From the NCBI RefSeq assembly GCF_020360975.1, contig NW_025408674.1:1674001-1738000 (forward strand): a stretch of DNA of 64,000 nucleotides. Direction: 5' to 3'. The DNA comes from Hirsutella rhossiliensis. Its lineage: Eukaryota > Ascomycota > Sordariomycetes > Hypocreales > Ophiocordycipitaceae. Of the stretch, positions 1 through 10,339 are shown piece after piece. The notes below the pieces were generated by a model, which searched no databases, was not told where the DNA came from, and was given only the letters and a program-made list of their open reading frames with translations. Position 1 is the stretch's first letter, and every line of letters begins with the position of its first letter. The position numbers and the translations under genes were made by a program.

Positions 1-1
1 T

Positions 2-1561
2 CCCTATTGTCAGCAGCCCGAGTTTGGCGTGACGTACGAGCCACCCCCTTTCCGACGAGGGTTGGCCTTTTCCGCGGCATCCTCCGCCCTCGCCTCCTCG
101 ACAGCCATGTCCTCGCAGAGCTCCCTCAACTCGACCCCTCCACCCATGTCACCCCAGCAGGTCGGGCGACGACGCACGCATAGTCTGTCGGCGACGGCCC
201 CGAATGTCATCACCACGGATCGCGTGCGGCCGGACTGGGCAACGAAGCTGGCGGCGGCGCGTGCCCACCAAGCCCGGCGCGCGGCGGCCGCAACGGCCCT
301 GCACACGGCCGCTTTCCTCGTGGGTGGCAACGAGCAGCGGTCCCTCTTGCGCTCCAGCAGATTCGGGCGCAGAAACACTGGTAGCAACGGGTCAAACACG
401 CCAGCAGCTGAGCAAAGCGGAAGCGCTATTGGAGGATCCGACGCCCTGCAGTCTGGCGAGGGCGGATCGTCAAATAGGCACATGGCTCTACGACGCCGCA
501 CCCGCATGGAGGAACTGGAAGAGATGATGTTTATGGAGGCTGTGCGCTTGTCTCTGGCTTCAGAAGAGGATCGAAAACATAAGGAGGACAAGGCCCAACG
601 CAAAGAGGAGAAGAAGCGTCAGCAGGCAGAGCGCAAGGCGCAGAAGAAGCAAGGCAAGGATCCGTACGGCGGAGGTGTCAGCGGCGCAAGTGCCAGCAGC
701 CTGTCGCTCGGGCTGGGTCGCATGAGAGGGAACAGCGCGGCTAGCAACCTGAGGATGGAGGCCACATTACAGGGAGCGTCATCGGCGTCAAGGATGGAAG
801 AGACGCAAGCCACAGAGCACGAGGATCAGGACGAACACGCTGCGGGCAAGGGCAAGGGTGTTGACCGAGCCCCTCGGGAAGCGATGGGCTCTGCCAGCAC
901 TCCCGCGGGCTCCCTTAACGTGCCTCCGTGCGCCACCCGCAGTGGTTCCCATTTGAGGCAGATGAGCAACACCTCCTCGCTAGTTTCATCCTCCGCGGAC
1001 AGCCCATCTGGTAGCTACAGTGGTCAAGGATTCATTGGGCCAGAGGGCGGCAGTCCGTCTCGCGTACCTCGCGTCGACGATGCGGATCCCGATACTGGCA
1101 ACGAGCCTTTGTTCAACTTTCGGAGCTTGGCAGAGCTTGTCGGGGTCAATATTGAAGACGGGTCTTCTCAGGCGGCAGGAGGCGACGGTGTGCCCTCGGC
1201 TCATAATGACGTGCAAGTATCGGGCCGGCCGCTCTCACGGGTCAACGAAGAGGAGAAGGAAGAAGACGAGGCGCAGCCCGTCGAGGACAACAAGCCAAGA
1301 CAGCCTGGCGACGAGAAGACTCCATTGCAGACTTCCATCAAGGCAGCAACAGAAGGCGCCCCGTCTTCCCAGGAGACGACTGCCCCTGCGACGCCCGAGA
1401 AAAACTCGGATCGCGACGCTGCGGGCCGTGGGAGCAGCAATCCCTCGCCGGGAGTAGCACTCGCCCTCGAAACATCGATGGCGGCCGACGACGCCGCAGC
1501 AGACGACAAGTCTGTCGGACGCTCAAGTGTCACGGAGCGGCCGTCGTCGACGGCGCATTGA
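2..1561 (+). CDS. sip5: Sip5 family protein, C-terminal 519 residues (5' end outside window)
   Basis: This is the 3' part of a fungal SIP5 gene; the frame is already open at the window edge. The first residues (PYCQQPEFGVTYEPPPFRRG) match the end of the cysteine-rich RING-like domain of Sip5 proteins. At about residues 74-107 comes the family segment VRPDWATKLAAARAHQARR, and at about 168-190 MEELEEMMFMEAVRLSLASEE, followed by a Lys/Glu/Gln-rich charged helix. The last 300 residues are low-complexity Ser/Ala/Gly/Glu and probably disordered. Yeast Sip5 interacts with the Snf1 kinase and the Glc7 phosphatase subunit Reg1, so a role in glucose signalling is known for the family but only inferred here. 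The frame has no introns and ends at TGA. An ATG-like internal start would be wrong, because the conserved domain lies upstream. Confidence 0.88.
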   Translation, partial: PYCQQPEFGVTYEPPPFRRGLAFSAASSALASSTAMSSQSSLNSTPPPMSPQQVGRRRTHSLSATAPNVITTDRVRPDWATKLAAARAHQARRAAAATALHTAAFLVGGNEQRSLLRSSRFGRRNTGSNGSNTPAAEQSGSAIGGSDALQSGEGGSSNRHMALRRRTRMEELEEMMFMEAVRLSLASEEDRKHKEDKAQRKEEKKRQQAERKAQKKQGKDPYGGGVSGASASSLSLGLGRMRGNSAASNLRMEATLQGASSASRMEETQATEHEDQDEHAAGKGKGVDRAPREAMGSASTPAGSLNVPPCATRSGSHLRQMSNTSSLVSSSADSPSGSYSGQGFIGPEGGSPSRVPRVDDADPDTGNEPLFNFRSLAELVGVNIEDGSSQAAGGDGVPSAHNDVQVSGRPLSRVNEEEKEEDEAQPVEDNKPRQPGDEKTPLQTSIKAATEGAPSSQETTAPATPEKNSDRDAAGRGSSNPSPGVALALETSMAADDAAADDKSVGRSSVTERPSSTAH

Positions 1562-2322
1562 CGTGGAAACTTGCAGCACTTGAGAGTTTGACAAAGCGAT
1601 GAAGTGACGTGTAATCCGATGGAGATTGCAGATCTTGTATACAGCAGCGTGTTTATATTACGACTGACAGAGCGAGTACGTTGCCAAGAGAAGAGACCAT
1701 TCCCTTTGAGAGGACGCTTCTCTCCCAACCAGTGGATGACAAAATGTCTCAGGCTGGCTCGATCAAGGCCGGCGAGGCAAGATGATATAAAGAAGCCCCA
1801 CCGTTTCGAGGGCACAAAACCAAGTCCCGACCCGTCGTTGCATACACGGTGAACAAATAACATGAGCGAAACCAAGCCTTGATGCAAAGTGAAAGTCGCC
1901 ATAGTCCACTGTCAGGCCATGCCAAATTGTTTTGACGACGTGTGGTGAACAGGGAATCTATTCTTGTTGCATGCGGGGGAGATGCTTGTTTTCCGCAATA
2001 CTGAGGCTGGTAGGATATAGACACGCAACCAGCCCCCCCGACCTGTCCCTCCCTCCTTCTCATTCCTAGGCATTTGCATATATGGTGGGTTTCACGATGA
2101 TGGACGGAATGGAGGAGCCGACGCGCAAGTAGCGATGTCAGCGACAGCGCTCGGGCTCGTACGTAGAGACGCGACCGGATCTTGTGCGGGACGTGGACCG
2201 CCTTTCTTAGAACCCGGGGCGATGCGCGGCTAACAGGAAGCGGTGGCCTGACGACGTAGCAGGTCTCGGGTGGTTGTCGGCTCTTTGACAGTTGGGGGAG
2301 AGTCAAGACAGGACGGCCTCGG
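1562..2322. other. Intergenic region between convergent genes
   Basis: This stretch holds the 3' flanks of sip5 (+) and the GCIP-like gene (-). I see no supported gene, tRNA or repeat. The open frames here are short, low-complexity and overlap the neighbouring genes in other frames. It should contain the polyadenylation sites of both genes, but no single signal stands out. Confidence 0.6.
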
Positions 2323-3471
2323 TCACCTATCTGACTTGATTTCCGTCTGGAACCTTTGGATCCACTGCGTGAATGCATCATCCGCGCCATCCCAGTCGCT
2401 GGCCAACAGCTCGCTCGCGGCGAGCGCATCGCGAAAGCACTGGTCCATGGCCGTGTCAATGTCGGCGGGCTGCAGCTCGTAAAAGGCACCGGCCAGGTCC
2501 TCGAACCGTTCCGGGAGCTTCTCGAGGACCCGTGCCAGCTGGTCGAGCCGGGACGGCACGCTGGACTGAGCCGTGGTGGATGGCGGGGAGGGGAGCTTGC
2601 TGAAACGGCGGACGCGGGCGGCGCCGTAAAGGAGGGTGACGAGGCGGAGGCGCTTGAGGGTGGATTCCAGGCGAGGACGGATGCCATGGGGATCGTCTCG
2701 CGGGATGGAGTGATGCGAGTTCATCAGGCCATCGATTATGTCCTGGGCAGAGATTTGGGCCTCTCCCAGCTGGTCTGCTAGGTCATCCACGTCGTCGTCG
2801 TCTTCGCCGACGTCATCGGGCTCTTCCTCGCCCCATTCCTTGAGCTCCTCCAAGATATCCTTGAGCATATCGCCCCACTGGCGCGTCTTGTCGGCAAAGA
2901 GGCCGCCGGCGCCCATTTTCGTCAACTTGATGACGTCGTCGCAGGCCGACCAGAGAATCGCCGTGACCTGGATGCTGCCCTCCTTGCCCGAGACCTTGCC
3001 CGAGGCCGTGTTGGCGACCAATGCCTTGCCGTCCTTAGGAATCCTTTGCAAGAGCGCGTGAAGCTCGGCGAGAACGCGCCGACACTGCAGGGCCAGCTCC
3101 CGCCGCACGGTGGCGCTATACAGTCCGGGATTGCACGCCTGAACGGCCGAAGTGATTGCGGGCACGGGACCGGAATGCAGGTCGCGGACGACGGAGGAAA
3201 TGGCGCTGGGAGTAAAGGGTTCGTTGATGATGAGCAGGGAGAGCTTGGTGCTGTGGGCGCGGATCAGGGACGCGGAATCGTGGGCGAGGGCGAGGGCGTC
3301 GAGGGGGGCGGGGGGATTCGCTGGCGCGTCGGACGGTAGGGGCTTGGAGGCATCTTTCTGGACGTCGACGAGGGCGGCTTGGAGTTGGAGTAGCAGCGCA
3401 GAGGCTGTGTGGATGAGAGAGTCGAGGCTCTTGAGGGCGTCGGGTGGTGCCAGAGGAGCCATGGGTTCCAA
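2323..3471 (-). CDS. GCIP / cyclin-D1-binding-protein-1-like protein (382 aa)
   Basis: This single-exon gene encodes 382 residues. The N-terminal two thirds resemble the GCIP (CCNDBP1/DIP1) helical fold: long amphipathic Leu/Ala-rich helices, a VTAILWSACDDVIKLTK segment around residues 169-185, then WGDMLKDILEELKEWGEEE leading into an acidic run (residues about 215-231). The C-terminal part continues helical (RLVTLLYGAARVRRFSKL; LPERFEDLAGAFYELQPADIDTAM). In animals the family binds cyclin D and Grap2. Fungal members are conserved but mostly uncharacterised, so a regulatory role is inference. The start ATG is the first in frame and gives the expected family N-terminus (short, then DALKSLDSLIHTASALLLQLQ). 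A GTGA right at the stop could be read as a donor site, but nothing downstream supports another exon. Confidence 0.75.
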   Translation of the reverse strand: MEPMAPLAPPDALKSLDSLIHTASALLLQLQAALVDVQKDASKPLPSDAPANPPAPLDALALAHDSASLIRAHSTKLSLLIINEPFTPSAISSVVRDLHSGPVPAITSAVQACNPGLYSATVRRELALQCRRVLAELHALLQRIPKDGKALVANTASGKVSGKEGSIQVTAILWSACDDVIKLTKMGAGGLFADKTRQWGDMLKDILEELKEWGEEEPDDVGEDDDDVDDLADQLGEAQISAQDIIDGLMNSHHSIPRDDPHGIRPRLESTLKRLRLVTLLYGAARVRRFSKLPSPPSTTAQSSVPSRLDQLARVLEKLPERFEDLAGAFYELQPADIDTAMDQCFRDALAASELLASDWDGADDAFTQWIQRFQTEIKSDR

Positions 3472-3782
3472 CTCTTCTTGGCCTTGAGCGACAGCAGTTT
3501 TGGAAAGGGTGGTGTTGGAAAGGCAGCAGCCGCTGCAATCGAGGAGGACCTGTGGATGCGCGAGGGCGGCCTTGGGTTGCGATGCGATGGCGATGAACTT
3601 TTTGCCCGCTTTGGAGGAGGGAGAGGCGATTTCGGCCCCGCAAGGGAGTACAAGATACTTTGTAATCGGAGGTTATGGCCGAACCTCCACACCCCAAAAG
3701 CAACGTCTTAAGTCTTAACAAGAATGAAATGGCGTGCGGATGTTGACATGAAGAGCATTGCAGGTTTATCCTCGGCGGGTTA
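3472..3782. other. Upstream flank of the GCIP-like gene
   Basis: This is the presumed promoter of the minus-strand GCIP-like gene, running into the 3' end of a decayed gene. It contains GA/CT-rich stretches on the way to the start codon. I see no coding sequence I can support. Confidence 0.5.
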
Positions 3783-4552
3783 TCAGTTCACGGCCTTGTG
3801 CATAGCCGCGAGCACCTCTGCAGCAACAGCGCGAGCATGCTCCAAAGACCCCTCGCCACCGGCCAAGATGGCCAACCAACCTCTGCTGCCAAAGCGTCCA
3901 CGGCGCCTCGGAAAAGCCGTCGGGACCATCCATGCCAGAGCCACCATGCCAGAGCCCGCCGTCCCTCGTGCCCACGCCCCCTCTCTGGCCCTCCTTGCAG
4001 CGAAGATGCAGCAATTTACCGGCGTGCAGGAGCAGATGCGCCGCAACCGCGAGGCTCCCGGCTCCTCGGCGCCGTGGCCGAGCCCCAGCGCCTCCTGGAT
4101 GGCGTCGGTGGCGCGGTCCAGCCCGGCTTCGTACGAGGATAGCGCGTCGTCGCCTGTTGCTGCGAGGCTGGCGGCGCATTGGCAGGCGTTGCCAACGCCC
4201 AGGCTGTCTTGCGCCTGGCGTGCTCGTTTTGGCTGACGGAAGCCCCCGAACGACATGCAGGATCGATACGATGGTCGGCTGAGCAGACGGCAGCGAGATG
4301 ACTGTGTCGTTGAGCAGCGTCTACAGCCCGCCGAGCCGCGCCTTGATCTCCACCGGCGTCGACGAGGCTTCGGGGTATCGTGTGATACGCCTGGCAGCAT
4401 CTGCAGCGGTGATGTTGCCAGCCACGCATTCTCTAAGCGTCTTGATGTGATCGTATGTAAAGTCGTAGCTCTCACGCGCTTTGTCAAAGTACTCGACCGA
4501 TATTTTGACCGAAAGAGAGGAGGGGGTGAAATCTTGATACTGAGTGAGTTGG
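3783..4552 (-). pseudogene. Frame-broken remnant resembling DUF3632-type fungal proteins
   Basis: Protein-like segments lie in order on the minus strand but in different frames. At about 4552-4330 there is QLTQYQDFTP then SVEYFDKARESYDFTYDHIK and an AADAARRITRYPEASSTPVE block, ending in a TAG. The same frame continues with LLNDTVISLPSAQPTIVSIL and a VVRGLPSAKTSTP block. Then the frame shifts to QCAASLAATGDDALSSYEAG, VNCCIFAARRAREGAWARGT, and a C-terminal LEHARAVAAEVLAAMHKAVN that ends at TGA. The order and style fit DUF3632 proteins, which are abundant hypotheticals in Hypocreales. That family call is from memory and tentative. The sequence is GC-rich and not RIP-mutated, so decay here was by indels and one stop. 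Unrecognised introns or assembly frameshifts are alternative explanations. Confidence 0.42.
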
Positions 4553-5563
4553 GAGCCAAAACAGCTTGGACTTTGGCGGACCTGAATTGATGCTGGACGT
4601 CAAGTCACATTGGACCTTTTGGCTGCTTACGATGCCGGATTTAACGTCAACGGTAGATTGTGTCGGAGCTGACACAAGCGCCAAGATGTCACCCGTTTGC
4701 TTGTTCTCGCCTCACACCAGTTCCGCTGAAGGCGACTGAAGGGGATCGGGAATTAACTCTCCGTGCTGCCATGGGGACTCTATCTGTGCGTTAGCGTCGG
4801 TTCTTTTTCTCTCCACTACCAACAGTTGCCCAACTGAGTACACATGAAGTCAATAGCAGAGGTTTCTAGGTGTACAGATTATAAGACTCATGGGAAATGC
4901 ACCCGACTTACCTTGCTGTGTGTGGCTAGCTATGATGATCCTGTGGATGCTATGCTTTCTGCACCCCCCTCCCCCACCCCCCTCTTCCCGGAACCTGTTC
5001 AGAATATCAACTTCTGGCGTTGGAGAAGAAGCACGTTACGGACAGACCACACGACTCTTTGCAGAACCAAGCCGGATACGCTAACATTACGTACCCGTGT
5101 GATTACTTACTATGCCCGCGTGATGAACCAAGGAGCGGTTGATGCCGGTTATATGGAAGAATGTCCGAATTCTGGTCGGACGGCTAAAAGCCACCTATCC
5201 CATTGTTGAAGAGAGTCACGATATCTAGGTAGGTGTAGACTTCTATGCTTCAGGTGGGTAAGTTATTAATACTGGCAGGCATTTCTGCCTTTGGGCAGGC
5301 TTGGTACCTCGTACATGCCCTGAACCCGCTATTCCATTGCGGTAGTGGGGAGTTTTAGGCGTCTGTCGAGTCCGAAAACAGCCATTCGCCCTACTTACTT
5401 AGGTGCTAGAGAAGGCCCACCCATCAGGGAGGAGAGCTCCTGTGGAGCCCGGAGGTCAGTGCCTCGACTCATGCGATTACCGTGTTCTTCTTCCAGGGGC
5501 CTCGTCACTGTCCTGACTTGACTTCCTTTCCTCCCCATTGCCTTTCCACACGCACTCTTCACG
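4553..5563. other. Intergenic region upstream of glucosidase II beta
   Basis: No gene is supported here. The longest open frame (4844-5209) has no family resemblance and ordinary chance composition. Around 5225-5300 there are CTAGGTAGGT-type motifs and a small inverted repeat (GGCAGGC...GCCTTTGGGCAGG), the kind of short motif often seen in ascomycete intergenic DNA. The stretch before 5564 is pyrimidine-rich (CCTTTCCTCCCC), a common fungal promoter feature. Confidence 0.55.
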
Positions 5564-7358
5564 ATGCAGCAACGACATTCTCTGCTACCGCTGCTGGGCG
5601 CACTCTCCTCCCTCACTGCGGCTGCTGCGGGCAGCTTGCCGCGCGGTGTCGGTCCAGAATGTCAGTCCAGTTGACCTCGCTCCCTCGACCGCTTCTGACT
5701 CGAACACCAACAGTTGCATCTTACTACGCGGGCAAGTCCGACTTTGCCTGCATCACCAACCCTTCGGTCAAGCTCAGTCCCTCGAGAATCAACGACAACT
5801 CGTGCGATTGCCCCGACGGCTCCGACGAGCCCGGCACCGCCGCCTGCGCCCACATCGACCCGCTCTCCCCCCAGCAGCCTCTCCCCGGCTCTCCCTCGGG
5901 CACCACCAATGCCACAAAGGCCCTCCCTGGCTTCTGGTGCGCAAACAAGGGCCACGTTGGCGCCTACGTGCCCTTTTCCTACGTTAATGATGGCGTCTGT
6001 GACTACGACGTCTGCTGCGACGGCTCCGAGGAGTTTGGCCGCGTCAAGTGCGAGAACCGTTGCGCAGAGATTGGCAAGGAGTACAGGGCCCTCGAGGAGC
6101 AGAAGCGAAAGAACATGGAAAAGGCCCAGAAGACGAGGGATGCAATGATCAGCGAGGCAAGCGACCTTCGCCGCCAAGCAGAGTCCAAGTTGGCCGACCT
6201 GACGGGCGAGATGGCGGTGCTCGAAGCAAAAAAGACGGACCTCGAGGCCAAGCACGCCGAGGCCAAGGCTCAGGATACGGGCAAGGTCGTCAGGGGCCAA
6301 GGTAGCGGAGGCAAGCTCGGCGTGCTTGTCAATCTGGCAAAGACCAGGGTCAACGAGCTGCGCGAGACGCTCGGCAACGTGGCCCAAGAGCGCACCCATC
6401 TGCAGAGCAAAGTCGACGAGCTTCAGGCCCTTCTTACCAAGCTCAAGACCGACTACAACCCAAACTTCAACGACGAGGGCGTCAAGGCCGCCATCAAGTC
6501 CTTCGAGGACTTTGCCGCCCGTGAAGCTGCCGACGCACCGAGCCAACTCATCGATTCCGATATCGAAACGGTTCTCAAGGAGGACGGCCCAGAGGGCGGC
6601 GTCAACTGGATCGAATTTGAGAATCAAGGCGAAGATACCGATATTTGTAAGTCCAAGATCCCTCGCGCTGTGTGTCCAACTAGACTCGGCTGACCAGCAC
6701 TGCGCTAGTGTACAACGTCGAGGCCTACCTTCCGTCCTTCCTTCGCAGTATGCTCCACGACAAGGTGCAGGGGTTGAGGCTGTGGCTGATTCGCAACGGT
6801 ATCCTGGCCGAGAGCGTCAAGGAGGGCACAGAATCTCAGCTCGTCAAGGCAGCCCGAGAGGCCGTCGAGGCGGCAGAGAGAAAGGTCCAGGACACCAAGA
6901 GGGCCATGGACAGCGAACAGGAGGATCTAGCCAAGGACTACGGCCCGTCGGACATTTTCCGCGCCCTCAAAGGCAAGCGCGTCGAAATCGAGGCTGGCGA
7001 GTATACGTACGAGCTCACTTGGCTGGAGCAGACGTCGCAAAACTCCAAAAAGGGTCACGGCAACACCAACATGGGCAACTTTGCCCGCATCGACCGCGAA
7101 ATGGCCGACGACGAAGAGAGACTGGATGGCAAGAGCCTGGGCAAGGGCGAGCGCATGGTGATGCGGTACGAGGACGGGCTGCAGTGCTGGAACGGACCCC
7201 GCCGACGGACCGACGTCTGGCTGGGGTGTGCCGAAAAGGAGGAGGTCTGGAGGGTGAGCGAGGCGGAGAAGTGTGTCTACAAGATGGAGGTGGGCACGCC
7301 AGCGGCCTGCGAGCCGCAAGGGCCCAGCGAGGAGCGCCGCGGCAAGGATGAGCTGTAG
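5564..7358 (+). CDS. GTB1: Glucosidase II regulatory (beta) subunit, ER lumen
   Basis: This is the non-catalytic partner of glucosidase II, which trims the inner glucoses of N-glycans in the ER lumen. There are three exons: 5564-5660, 5714-6646 and 6709-7358 (559 aa). Introns of 53 and 62 bp both have CTGAC branch sites and restore the frame exactly. The short first exon is needed because it encodes the signal peptide (MQQRHSLLPLLGALSSLTAA) and the junction rebuilds RGVGPEFASYY. LDLa-like Cys/Asp motifs follow (CDCPDGSDE at residues 63-71; NDGVCDYDVCCDGSEE), then a Lys/Glu coiled coil (about 150-310). The C-terminal MRH lectin domain is at about 438-545, with its Gln502, Arg near 509, Glu530 and Tyr534 and the conserved cysteines (503, 532, 544). 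The chain ends KDEL, an ER-retrieval signal. Confidence 0.95.
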
Positions 7359-7738
7359 CCACGTGAGATGGCTGAAGCATATGGATGGGACACCCTGAAT
7401 GATGTACGGGAGAAGTGATGGGGGTGAATGATCACGGCTACTGTGCCGGTTTGTCAGGCTAAGCCGCCCCGGCCCGCGCTTGTGCTTTGATCTCGACCGA
7501 GTGTATGATTGGCGGCACTAAGAAGTGCTTTTGACGCTGACGGGCGAGCGTCAGGATGGCCCAGCTCGGGATACTGACCCCGCAGGCTTGTCGCTCGCCG
7601 TTGTCTTGATAGAACACTTTCAGCCGTCTATACTTCTCATACACGCCTCCGGGAGGCATCAATCTGGCCGCCTCGCCGACTCATTCAGTCTGCAGTTCCC
7701 CAACCGTCCGTCCGGCGAGCGGCGGCGCAACGACGACG
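7359..7738. other. Intergenic region with one candidate small minus-strand frame (7459-7662)
   Basis: This spacer lies between two plus-strand genes. The only frame of interest is on the minus strand, 7662 to 7459: 67 residues starting MMPPGGVYEKYRRLKVFYQ and ending at TAG... of the opposite strand. Its composition is more protein-like than the usual shadow frames. An internal GTCAGT...CTGAC...CAG could be an unusually short (about 42 bp) intron. I do not recognise the product, and no neighbouring exon is visible. It may be chance, or part of a small gene. Confidence 0.25.
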
Positions 7739-9887
7739 ATGCGGCGAATCCCAGCCCTGGCCCCGGGCTCGCGGCGCCTGTACGCCCTGTGCATACACTT
7801 TGCCGTCGGCGCCTCCATCTGGGGCTACAACATCGGCGTCTTGTCGTCGGTCCTGGTGCATCCGGGCTGGCGGGCGGCGCTGCGCAGGCCATCCGCCTCG
7901 CAGCGCGGCGCCGTCACCGCCGTCTACTACCTCGGCACCTTGCTGTCCTACGTCCTGCTGGCCCATCCGCTGGCCGACTGGCTGGGCCGCCGCCGCGCCG
8001 CCATCGTCGGCTCCGCGGTGCTGTGCGTCGGCGCCGCCTTCATGGCCGGCGCGGGCGCCCGCGGTGCGTCGGCGCTGGGGTTGACGGTGGCTGGGAGGCT
8101 GGTGTGCGGTGTGGGAGTGGGTGTTGTTAGCACGACGGTGCCGCTGTATCAGAGGTGAGTGAATGGGGACTGTTGAGAGTGCGTTCAGGGGGTCCCTCGC
8201 TGCCTTGTTGGAGTGAGAGACCGGGCATGGAGCTGACCTGGCGTCGCCGGCCCCGTCTCCAGCGAAATCTCGCCGGCCAAGGAGCGCGGCAAGTTCGTCA
8301 CCATGAACCACATCGGCTTCATCACCGGCCTAGCCACCGGTTTATGGTGGGTTCAGCAACCGACCCCTTTTCCCTCCTCGCGGGGGCGTTATCATGTCCC
8401 TTTCTTAACCAACGGCCAACCCCCTTGACAGGGTCGGATACGGCATGACCTTCTGGACCGGTCCTCACGGGAAGTACTGGGGCTGGCGCGTCTCCATCCT
8501 GCTCCAGTTCGTGCCGGCCATCGTCTTCGTCGCCGGCCTCTTCTTCGTTCCCGAGACGTGAGAACCGCCTCCCCCGACCCCCCCTTGCCATCACCCGCCT
8601 TTAAACCGCTGACCCCTATCCTCCCGCAGCCCACGCTGGCTCGTGCAAAAGGGCAAGCCAGAGCTCGCAGGCCACGTCCTCGACCGCCTGCGCGAGGGAA
8701 CCTGCCCCCCGGAGGCCGTCGCGCGCGAGCTCGCCGCCATCCGCGCCGACGTCGAGGACCGCCCCGGCCGCGACTCGGCCGCGCTGGCCCTCTTCCGCCG
8801 GCCGCTGCTCCGCGCCCGCCTGTGGCGCGCCTTTGCCCTGCAGTTCATGGCCCAGCTGTGCGGCGCCACCGCCATGAAGTACTACCTGCCCACCCTGCTG
8901 CGGGCCCTTGGCCTGTCCACGCGCCTCGCCCTCATGGCTGGCGCCATCGAGATGACGGCCAAGATTGGCATGACGGTGGTGGAGATGTGGGCCATTGATG
9001 CCCTCGGCCGCAGGGCGTGCCTGGTTGGGGGCTGCCTTGTGATGGGCGTCTCTATGCTTGTCAGTTGCTCGCCCCCATCCCTTTTGTTCCACCCTCCGCC
9101 TCTCCCCACAGGCATATGAGGCCCCCCCTTCTAATCTCGTGCTTGCTCGCTTGCTGCAGATCAACGGCGCCCTCCCGCTCGCGTACCCGAACAATGCAAA
9201 CAAGGCCGCCGACGCCGCCTGCATCGCCTTCATCTTCATCTACGCCATGGGCTACAGCCTCGGCCTCGGCCCGGCTGCCTGGGTGTACAGCTCCGAAGTG
9301 AGAAGGCCCCTTTCCCTCCCTCCGCCCTTCCGTCCTCTTGGCTGTTCAACTATGCACTCTCAGAAGAAGACTAGGGAGGGAACAGAAGAGGAGTAGCGAA
9401 AGGGAATGCCCGGCTGACACTGCGACGCGAAGATCTTCCCCACGCCGGTTCGTGCCCGCGGACTTAACCTCGCCGCATCTGGCGGCGCCATCGGGAGCAT
9501 CATCGTCGCTCAGATCTGGCCCGTCGGCGTGGCCAACCTCGGCAGCCGCATCTACTTCTTCTTCATGGCCGTCAACCTGGTTTGCGCTCCGGTACGTTGA
9601 AACCGGCGGCGCCCTCCTAGACCAACTCCCCCCCTTCCCTTGAATGTTGACTGACGAGACCCCACGCGGCGCCAAAGATCATCTGGTTACTGTACCCCGA
9701 GACAAAGGGCAGGGCGCTAGAGGACATGGACGACTTGTTCGGCAAGTCTGCCCCTCGACACCCTGCTGCCCTCTCAGACCCGACGATGGCAGTCGAGGAT
9801 CGTGACAGGCGACACAGGGGCAATGGCGAGCTGACGCAAACGTCGAGCCAGGACAGCGCCGAGGAAGGTGCTCAGCTTCTGCCGTAA
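7739..9887 (+). CDS. MFS sugar porter (hexose-transporter-like), 520 aa
   Basis: This predicted plasma-membrane H+/sugar symporter belongs to the sugar porter family; the substrate is not predictable. There are seven exons: 7739-8154, 8263-8346, 8432-8557, 8630-9059, 9160-9297, 9433-9591 and 9678-9887. Every junction keeps frame, and most introns carry CTGAC branch sites. The 9298-9432 intron ends in AAG, a weaker acceptor. Family signatures run in order: GYNIG (residues 29-33; usually GYDxG), DWLGRRRAA after TM2, PLYQSEISPAKERG (PLYxSEIxPxxxRG), VPETPRWL (usually PESPRWL), DALGRRA, YSSEIFPTPVRARGLNLAASGGAIGS and the end motif PETKGRALEDMDDLF (about 458-472). Twelve hydrophobic segments fit the sequence. 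The C-terminal tail is hydrophilic and ends AQLLP. Confidence 0.92.
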
Positions 9888-10339
9888 AAGACGGCGTAAG
9901 ACTATCTAGTTGGCGTGTCGTTGAACCATGATTCCTGCCGCAGCCCGGGCACGGGTCCCATTGGGCTAATAGGTGGAAAGTACACACCTTTGATTCATCT
10001 TGTCATCAGACGGACTGGCCTGAGCACAATTTAATAAAGCACGCTTCCTGACAACCGAGCTGCTGTGACCTAAAGTTGAGCAAAGCAAACATGGCCGCTT
10101 CTTTGACAGATTCCCCTGTGAAAGCTCTCCTCTTCCTGTCGCTCATGATGGTATCAAGACTCGGTGATTCCATGCAATCAAAACATTGGACCAAAGTAGA
10201 TAAAATAACTCCATTGCCTCCTCAACTCCTCTATTTGTCATCCTCGCTTCCGAGGCCCCGACCGGCGACCAACTCCCTTGCCGCCTTGCAAAGAGTAGAG
10301 CATGCGACTCGGGTCACGTCCCGCGCCCACAGTTGCCTT
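9888..10339. other. Intergenic region between convergent transporter and TOR genes
   Basis: These are the shared 3' flanks of a plus-strand and a minus-strand gene. No supported coding sequence or RNA gene is visible. The frame starting at 10076 only gains length by running antisense through the TOR last exon. Confidence 0.6.

Noticed and set aside
1201..1902. 233-codon minus-strand open frame overlapping sip5
   Set aside because: It runs antisense through the conserved sip5 frame, is low-complexity and has no family resemblance.
4844..5209. 121-codon frame in the intergenic region before glucosidase II beta
   Set aside because: It has chance composition, no homology that I recognise and no splice or promoter context.
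5225..5330. Possible tRNA or small structured RNA (GGCAGGC...GCCTTTGGGCAGG)
   Set aside because: There is no cloverleaf, no A/B-box pair and no CCA-stem pairing; only a short hairpin can be drawn.
5662..6627. 321-codon minus-strand frame
   Set aside because: It is a shadow of glucosidase II beta exon 2.
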